64,000 nt of DNA from Sarcophilus harrisii (taxonomy: Eukaryota > Chordata > Mammalia > Dasyuromorphia > Dasyuridae). Positions 57,213 through 64,000 of the stretch are shown here, one piece after another. A program made the translations under genes and the position numbers. The first letter of the stretch is position 1. Every line of letters starts with the position of its first letter. The notes beneath the pieces are model-generated. The model saw only the letters and a list, made by a program, of their open reading frames with translations, was not told the DNA's origin and searched no databases. The stretch spans positions 116,889,641 through 116,953,640 of the forward strand of contig NC_045428.1 in the NCBI RefSeq assembly GCF_902635505.1, read 5' to 3'.

Positions 57213-58324
57213 AGGTTTATTCTTTAGTTATATGTCTGTCTTATTTTTTATGGAGAATTTGTGGGGAAAAATACGAATGGCAAGCATGTCATGGAAATCA
57301 AAATGTGAATAGTGGATGTCATCTGAATAGGTGGAGGGAACATCTATACCAGAGAAATCATGGATCCAAAGAGTGTCAAAATAAAAAAAAAAAAGTACAC
57401 ATGGAGATTTAATAAGTAATTTTAACTTTGAATTTTGAGTAAGTTTTTATCCACAGTGTCTGTTCAAAGTCTAAGTGAAAATGCTGAATGTATCTCTTTC
57501 AATTCTCTAATTGTTCTCTCTCATTTCTACTTACTTAATAAATTAAAAATTATTCTCCATAATAATAATTTTTCCGTAAATGGTTTGAAAGTGCTTTGAA
57601 AACAAAAATTTATATTATTCATTTACACAATTAAGTATTGTATTCTCTGACTTAGCCCCTGAGTGTCATAGCCTTCAAGAAAAGAATTTGAAATATCTGG
57701 AAAGCTATAATGAGGCCATTTTCAAAGGAAACTAACTTTATTCTTTTCTTTCTCCTTATCTTCTGAAGCATTCAAAAGGGAATTCACAACATCAGGATTT
57801 ATCAAAATAATGTTGGACAACAGGGACGGCTCTATTTTCTGTGTAACATGAATCAAAAATTATCTGAGTGAGCGTAAATGAGTCGTAAACACCATATCCA
57901 TATATTCATGTTCATTATGGGATAAGATACCCCACAAATTTAGAAAATTGGTAGGCACAATAATATTTCAAGAGGTCTTTTTTTTCCATTTAATCCTTTA
58001 CTACACAGACTTTTATTGCTTGTTTGTACGTTATATAGCCAGTAATTCCAAAATTAAAATATCTTCTTCACCACTGAAGGGTTTGTACTAAACATGGATT
58101 TCAAAGTTACAAAACAGTATGAAAGTAGGGAGGGGAAAGAAAGAACACTAGCAATTCTACAAGGACATCTTTGCTTTCATGAAACAGAGAATGTCAAAAC
58201 TGTCTGCTCTTGTCATACCTACCCACAGATAATTTGATTTTTCCATTCAAGTTTAAATGAATTGAATAACTGAGTACTTGAATGTTTTCCATCTTATTAA
58301 ACTAATTAGTAAAGAGACAGTAAG
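57213..58324. other. Unassigned sequence
   Basis: 1.1 kb with no repeat family recognised and no coding frame of note; A-rich run at 57383-57394. Confidence 0.45.
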
Positions 58325-58540
58325 GATAGAGTAGTTTCAGTATTGACTTGTAGTCAGGAACACCTGGCTTCAATTTCCACTTCAAACATATACTAGCTGT
58401 ATGACCCATGTCAAGTAAATTTGCCTCTCAGTGCTTCCAGACAATTGTCTAAGGTTAAAAATTGCAAAGAAGGTTACTGATCTGCAATGATAGGGAGATT
58501 TTCTTCCCTGTTTTTTTTAAATATGCTAATAAAATGATAG
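58325..58540 (+). mobile_element. tRNA-derived SINE (Mar-type, distinct 3' part)
   Basis: 'gacttgtagtcaggaacacc', 'actagctgtatgacccatgt', 'cagtgcttccagacaattgt' and 'aaattgcaaagaaggttact' + 'gatctgcaatgatag'. The 3' part ('gttgcagagaaggtgctgac'-like) is that of another marsupial SINE subgroup. Confidence 0.65.
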
Positions 58541-59049
58541 ACATTGAACTTTTCCCATCAATCTTCCAATCATCATAGTTAAGCTTTTCCCATATGTTGT
58601 CAGGTTTGTTATAGTAAGATTTAATAACTATCACTGTCAGGAAACACCTACATGGTAAACTGAGTCAACTTAAGAACATTTTCAGAAAAGCATACTACAT
58701 TTTCCTCTAAAGAATAACAACACACATTTGATGACTGACTCCACCTGACAGACTCCATTCATCACAGAAATTTCAAGGCTGCATATTTGCAATTTCATAT
58801 ATGTAATATATAAACCTGATTCCAGAAAATTTAGCCATAAAAGGAAAGAGCAATCCATACTTTTAAGTAAACAAGAAAGCATGTCCTTACAAGAGACAAC
58901 ACTATTCACATTCTCCCTCATCTTTTGGTCAAATAATCCATATCCAGTGATTTAATATTTATACTTTTTAAACACAATTACTGTTGCAAAGGCTTTCCAA
59001 AGACTATAGATCTACAAAAGTGGCAGGTCTCTCAAAAATGGATGAATGG
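58541..59049. other. Unassigned sequence
   Basis: 510 bp. A 79-codon minus-strand frame at 58682-58921 has no recognised domain. Confidence 0.45.
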
Positions 59050-59190
59050 ATGAATGCATGAATGAAGCATTGAGTGCTTAGTATATACAAGTTACTATGC
59101 TTAGCACTGAGGATATTAATGAAAAAGTATGACAGTCTTTTCTCTCAAGAGAATAACATTCTAATGAGGGAGACAACATACATGGAAGAT
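59050..59190 (+). repeat. Repeat A fragment (5' part)
   Basis: 'gcattgagtgcttagtatat', 'actatgcttagcactgagga' and 'agaataacattctaatgagg'. An (ATGA/ATGG)n stretch precedes it. Confidence 0.6.
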
Positions 59191-59756
59191 TACCACTTCA
59201 AGTCAAATGAAAAAGGCCCATCAAATTTAGAGTGCAGAAGCAAAGCAGATATTAATATTTTTTCCTTGTCATTTCCACTAAAAAAAGATATCTTTTTTTA
59301 AAAAACTGAAGTCTTTGTTAGCGTCCAGCATTTGGGGAGCAAGAACTTTCCTTTGAAGGTCTTCAATAGATGAAGATCAGCTCAGAGGCCAAGTAAGAAA
59401 ATAACTCCAAAATTGGTGGGGGAAAGAAATATACATGATAAATTTATTATATATTTAAAAGGAATAGCAACTTGTAAATAATAGATTTGTACTTTCATGT
59501 ACAATCACCTGTTTTATTATGTTATGTTATAGAATTGCTTTATTCCAAAAGTTTTAAATTAAATAAAATAATATTTTAATTTTTGATAATGTAAATGAAT
59601 TATTTTTTAATGCTCAAAAGGACTTCCAAACTTTAACTAAAAATAATCACCATATAGTTTTAACTTATTGGGATAAAATTGAAAAGAGTACTGTTAAATG
59701 GGAGTTGGATAAAGAAAAAAATAGAGAATGGAAAGGGGAAAACATTTAGCATCCCT
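59191..59756. other. Unassigned sequence
   Basis: 570 bp AT-rich, nothing recognised. Confidence 0.5.
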
Positions 59757-59912
59757 CCTCCCCCACTCCCTCATGGAATACATTAGGAAACTGAAGTACA
59801 GGGAGATTGAGTATGACTTTTCCCTTCCCCCCAGGTCACACAGCTAATGAATGGCAAACTAGTGCTAGAATACTGGTTCCTTGACATCCTATCTAGGGCT
59901 TTTTTTTCTATA
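59757..59912 (-). mobile_element. CORE-SINE fragment
   Basis: On the plus strand: 'aggaaactgaagtacaggga', 'ggtcacacagctaatgaatg' and 'ctagaatactggttccttga'. Confidence 0.65.
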
Positions 59913-59984
59913 TCATGCTGCAATTCTCTCTGAAAAAAGCAGGAATTATTGTTGGATAATAATCAAAAAGGGCAGTGACCAATC

Positions 59985-60095
59985 TATTTGAGAACAGAAT
60001 CTATTTTATTCATTTTTGTGTATCCCTCAAGCACTGAGCATGGAGTTTTGGACAAAATAATTGCTTGATAATATTTGTTGGATGAATAATTGAAT
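59985..60095 (+). mobile_element. L2 3' tail
   Basis: 'gaatctattttattcatttt', 'tgtatccctcaagcactgag' and 'ttgttggatgaataattg'. Confidence 0.6.
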
Positions 60096-60382
60096 ATACC
60101 TGAACTCATCATATACTTAAAAGAACTATATTTCACTGTGGAGAGAGGAAATGAAAATAAACTATATTGTTATTCCAGAAGCTAAAGGAACTTACAAACC
60201 TATCTGAACTTTTGAATATTGCAAACTCCATTCTGGAAGCACAATCCTTATAATAATCCATTCTCATCTGCCTTTTTGTTCTGTCCCTTCTCAGTGACCA
60301 AAAGCATCAGAGAAAAGTTTTTGGGACACTTTGTTTTCCCCAGAGCTGGAGAAATCAGAGATCCATCAGTCCAATCTGACAT

Positions 60383-60500
60383 TCAGTTATTAAGTACTTG
60401 ATAATATGTGTCAGGCACTGAGCGAGGCACTGGAGAATACCATAATGAACAAAAAATATTTCCCATCCTCAAAAACTTTACAAGTTCCTGAGAATAACAA
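60383..60500 (+). repeat. Repeat A fragment (5' part)
   Basis: 'agttattaagtacttgataa', 'gtcaggcactgagcgaggca' and 'catcctcaaaaactttacaa'. Confidence 0.55.
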
Positions 60501-60594
60501 TAATAAGAAGAAAGAAAGCAGGGTGCCAATTATAAAAGTATGAAGTTCCCTACATTATTCACAAAATTAATTTTGAGGATCTTTTTAAAGTTAT

Positions 60595-60780
60595 AGTAAC
60601 AGCGTGACAAATATGGAAACATGTTTTAAAGGATTGCACATATTAAACCTATATCAGATTAGTTGTTGTCTGAGGAGGAGGGAAGAGAGAGGGAAGGAGA
60701 AAAATTTGGAACACAAAATCTTATAAAACTGAATGTTGAAAACTATGTTTATATGTATTTGGAAAAATAAAATATTATTG
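60595..60780 (+). mobile_element. L1 3' UTR (older family)
   Basis: 'gacaaatatggaaacatgtt', 'ttaaaggattgcacatatta', a GGGA-rich block and 'aactgaatgttgaaaactat', then 'aaaaataaaatatt'. Confidence 0.8.
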
Positions 60781-60912
60781 AGGAAATAAATAAATAGTTA
60801 AATTAATTATTGATACAACTGAAGAATGCCACTTAATGAAATAAATTGAGGAAATAAATAAATAGTTAAAGTAATTATTGATACAACTGAAGAGTCCTAC
60901 TTAATCAACTTA
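60777..60912. repeat. Tandem duplication, 68 bp x 2, slightly diverged
   Basis: Units 60777-60844 and 60845-60912 share the same order ('aggaaataaataaatagtta', 'aattattgatacaactgaag'). They differ mainly by one t/g change and a few bases near the end. The first unit begins at the L1 3' terminus, so L1 tail and flank were duplicated together. Confidence 0.9.
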
Positions 60913-61527
60913 AGAAGTGATGGAGACATTAAAAGCTTCCTGTCATGGTATCTTCTATGAGGTGCTCCCCCCAAAAAAAGATATTTCCTTTAGATCTGAG
61001 CATATTCTATCTTGCTGATTTTTTCCTGTAAACATTGACAATTAACCTATAATGAATTAATAACTTCATGTTTAAATTGGAATAAAACAGTTTGAACAAG
61101 TCTCAAACTTTGGTTATCTTATGGCAGACTTTTGTTTATGTAGTTTGTTATGTAGCATTCCTAAAGACATAGTCTAAATAGGGCCTATTCCTTCAGTCAC
61201 CCCAGGGTATTAATAGCTGAACATAAATGGAAGCCCACCATCTAGTACTGGAATTCATCTGCACTTTGGTCAGCAGATCTAACTTTCCAAGGATCCTAGG
61301 ATTAGAAAAGGACTTGAGATGTTATTTTTGCTTTTCTTTAATCAATAAGAGTGATATTTACTGTTATTGTCTAAGGCCATGATTTGTAAAATTAGCATTC
61401 TGGTGACTATTTCTTCAAAGTTACTTTGCATCCAATTTTTAATATGTCACCCATGGAACATATAGGGATTACCCTAGTCATGATTGAAAGGTTAACACAC
61501 TTTTCCACTATGCCCTTTTTTTTGGAG
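60913..61527. other. Unassigned sequence
   Basis: 615 bp, no recognised element. Confidence 0.45.
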
Positions 61528-61650
61528 AAACAATTTGATGCAGTGGAAAGACCAGAGTAAGCATTGTATTTGAATCTTATCTCTGATATACTCCATGATT
61601 GCTGCATAAATTTAGACAAGTCACTAAAGCACTAAAATACAGTCATTGAG
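61528..61650 (+). mobile_element. SINE 5' fragment (tRNA head)
   Basis: 'tttgatgcagtggaaagacc', 'tttgaatcttatctctgata' and 'aaatttagacaagtcactaa'. Confidence 0.6.
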
Positions 61651-61830
61651 GTCTTTTCTCAAACTAAATTGCCAAGCTTTCAAACTGAAGAGAGCACAAC
61701 TCCATTGAGCTGGCCACATTGTTCAAATACCAAATGTGTGCTTGCTCAAAAAATTATTTTATGGAGAATTCACACAGGACAAGCTCTCACAAGGTGGTCA
61801 GAAAAAGCAATACAAGGACACTCTCAAGGT

Positions 61831-61833
<3 letters not shown>

Positions 61834-61862
<29 letters not shown>

Positions 61863-63690
61863 TAGCCTTTTATTTACAGGATTTATACATGGGTAACTTT
61901 ACAGCATTAACAATTGCCAAACCTCTTGTTCCAATTTTTCACCTCTTACCCCCACCCCTCCCCTAGATGGCAGGATGACCAGTAGATGTTAAATATATTA
62001 AAATATAACTTAGATACATAATAAGTATACATGACCAAAACATTATTTTGCTGTACAAAAAGAATCAGACTCTGAATTATTGTACAATTAGCTTGTGAAG
62101 GAAATCAAAAATGCATGTGTGCATAAATATAGGGATTGGAATTTAATGTAATGGTTTTAGTCATCTCCCAGAGTTATTTTTCTGGGCATAGCTAGCTCAG
62201 TTCATTACTGCTCCATTAGAAATGATTTGGTTGATCTGTTGCTGAGGATGGCCTGGTCCATCAGAACTGGTCATCATCTAGTATTTTGTTGAAGTATATA
62301 ATGATCTCCTGGTCCTGCTCATTTCACTCAGCATCAGTTCGTGTAAGTCTCTCCAGGCCTTTCTGAAATCATCCTGTTGGTCATTTCTTACAGAACAGTA
62401 ATATTCCATAATTTTCATATACCACAATTTATTCAGCCATTCTCCAACTGATGGACATCCATTCAGTTTCCAGTTTCTAGCCACTACAAAAAGGGCTGCC
62501 ACAAACATTCGTGCACATACAGGTCCCTGTCCCTTCTTTATAATCTCTTTGGGATATAATCCCAGTAGTAACACTGCTGGATCAAAGGGTATGCACAGTT
62601 TGATAACTTTTTGAGCATAGTTCCAAACTACTCTCAAAATGGTTGGACCCGTTCACAACTCCACCAATAATGCATCAATGTCCCAGTTTTCCGCTATCCC
62701 CTCAACAATCATCATTATTTTTCCTGTTATCTTAGCCAATCTGACAGGTGTGTAGTGGTATCTTAGAGTTGTCTTAATTTGCATTTCTCTGATTAATAAT
62801 GACTTGGAGCATCTTTTCATATGACTAGAAATAGTTTCAATTTCTTCATCTGAGAATTGTCTGTTCATATCCTTTGACCATTTTTCAATTGGAGAATGGC
62901 TTGATTTTTTATAAATTAGAGTTAATTCTCTATATATTTTGGAAATAGAGGCCTTTATCAGAACCTTTGACTGTAAAAATATTTTCCCAGTTTATTGCTT
63001 CCCTTCTAATCTTGTCTGCATTAGTTTTGTTTGTACAAAAACTTTTCAGTTTGGTATAATCGAAATTTTCTATTTTGTGATCAGTAATGATCTCTAGTTC
63101 TGCTTTGGTCATAAAGACCTTCCCCTTCCACAGGTCTGAGAGGTAAACTATCCTATGTTCCTCTAATTTATTAATAATTTCATTCTTTATCCTAGGTCAT
63201 GAACCCATTTTGACCTTATCTTGGTGTCTGCGTTAAGTATGGATCAATGCCTAGTTTCTGCCATATTAGTTTCCAATTTTCCCAGCAATTTTTATCAAAC
63301 AGTAAGTTCTTATCCCAAAAGCTGGGATCTTTGGGTTTGTCAAAGACTAGGTTGCTATATTTGTTGACTGTTTTGTCCCTTGAACCTAATCTATTCCACT
63401 GATCAACTAATCTATTCCTTAGCCAATACCAAATAGTTTTGGTAACTGCTGCTCTATAATATAATTTTAGATCTGGGACAGCTAAGCCACCATCATTTGA
63501 TTTTTTTTTCATTAATTCCCTTGAAATTCTTGACCTTTTGTTTTTCCATATGAACTTTGTTGTTATTTTTTCTAGGTCATTAAAATAGTTTTTTGGGAGT
63601 CTAATTGGTATAGCGCTAAATAAATAGATTAGTTTAGGTAATATTGTCATCTTTATTATATTTGCTCGCCCTATCCAAGAGCAAGTCTTT
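61834..63690 (-). mobile_element. L1 LINE, 5'-truncated, least decayed copy
   Basis: Begins on the plus strand with a 21-bp poly(T) (61834-61854), the complement of the tail, then 'aaatttaatagccttttatt'. It runs through the 3' UTR and about 1.4 kb of ORF2 to near 63690. On the minus strand ORF2 reads [70 protein letters not shown], and the C-terminal AALFVVARNWKLNG and EYYCSVRND. Only a few frame breaks separate long open stretches, so it is the youngest L1 here. A possible short target duplication (caaggtct / caagtctt) is weak. Confidence 0.92.
62278..63650 (-). pseudogene. L1 ORF2 C-terminal half, broken
   Basis: Open stretches on the minus strand are 63650-63216 (144 codons), 63112-62930 (60), 62868-62653 (71) and 62637-62278 (119). 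The last two are in the same frame, separated by a single stop where a Trp codon is expected (LLVEL*TGPT). The first two lie in other frames, so there are at least two frameshifts. The endonuclease domain and RT catalytic motifs lie beyond the truncation, so no functional retrotransposase could be made. Confidence 0.85.
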
Positions 63691-63884
63691 AAAGAAAAAA
63701 ATTACTAATAAAAAATATTTTCCAGGTGATAAAGACCCACTTGAATCGACTTAGAAACATTTGACCATGTGTCTCTAACTATGTTCACATTCAGAATCTG
63801 GCTTTATTTGTTTATCCCCTCCAGGTAGTCTATCTTCTCATTTAGATGAGAAGATACAGGATGACAGAAAGATAGGCAGACACA
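63691..63884. other. Unassigned; contains an 11-bp hairpin
   Basis: 63831-63841 (tatcttctcat) and 63846-63856 are perfect inverted repeats with a 4-bp loop. No flanking T run, so not an obvious terminator; function unknown. Confidence 0.5.
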
Positions 63885-64000
63885 CATTGCATTGTTGGTG
63901 AAGCTATAAATCAGGACAATCAATTTGGAAAATAATTTGGAATTATAAAAATAAAATAAATCACATGTACTTAACTTTTGATACAGAAATTTTATTCCTG
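63885..64000 (+). mobile_element. L1 ORF2 fragment, continues past the window
   Basis: 'gcattgttggtgaagctata', 'ttggaaaataatttggaatt' and 'ttaacttttgatacagaaat' match the ORF2 region before the C-terminus in an old subfamily. Confidence 0.65.

Noticed and set aside
1-64000. tRNA genes, because many SINE heads resemble tRNA
   Set aside because: All instances are followed by SINE cores and tails and lack intact cloverleaf arms; no stand-alone tRNA gene was seen.

Overview
This 64 kb window is AT-rich vertebrate nuclear DNA, and I find no intact host gene in it. No reading frame above about 145 codons belongs to a cellular gene. The longest frames are remnants of LINE-1 ORF2, and the only recognisable host-gene sequence is a broken processed copy of UBE2C. 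It reads as a gene-poor intergenic stretch or a very large intron.

The repeats point to a marsupial. They are L1s with the marsupial-type ORF2 C-terminus and 3' end, Bov-B/RTE-type LINE sequence with tRNA-derived SINEs sharing the RTE-type tail, CORE-SINEs (MIR/Mar type), L2 and CR1/L3-like LINEs, and hAT and Tigger relics. Four or five short SINEs end in the 'ccccaattgcctcag' plus poly(A) form that I associate with WSINE1/WALLSI of Australian marsupials. An australidelphian source is therefore my best guess, held with moderate confidence. All family names come from memory of consensus sequences, not from a search.

Layout. 0-10 kb: two L1 3' ends, CORE-SINEs, a CR1/L3 copy split by a hAT MITE (6240-6441), and the UBE2C pseudogene (8249-8995). 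10-16 kb: CR1/L3 and L2 relics, nested copies of an unnamed repeat ('repeat A'), and about 2 kb unassigned. 16-23 kb: the densest block, with a 3.3 kb decayed L1 carrying a second L1 and a SINE inside it, an older L1, a 2.3 kb decayed RTE LINE, then a complete RTE-tailed SINE. 23-40 kb: L2 copies, AT-rich microsatellites, hAT elements, L1 fragments, a CR1/L3 copy interrupted by an L2 end, and repeat A copies. 40-46 kb: a Tigger7-like end, a CR1/L3 fragment abutting a solo LTR (40841-41362), and a second solo LTR (44606-45361). 46-60 kb: L2, SINEs, an L1 split by a third solo LTR (53277-54003), an RTE-type repeat, and a second copy of an unrecognised repeat ('repeat B'). 60-64 kb: L1 ends, a 68-bp tandem duplication, and the least decayed L1 of the window (61834-63690, minus strand).

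No genes work together here. What the window records is a sequence of insertions, readable from nesting: CR1/L3 is older than the hAT MITE and one LTR, and L1 is older than younger L1, WSINE-like and LTR insertions. I see no operon, CRISPR array, defence system or other undescribed coding system. The most useful novel leads are repeat B, repeat A and a few unassigned stretches.
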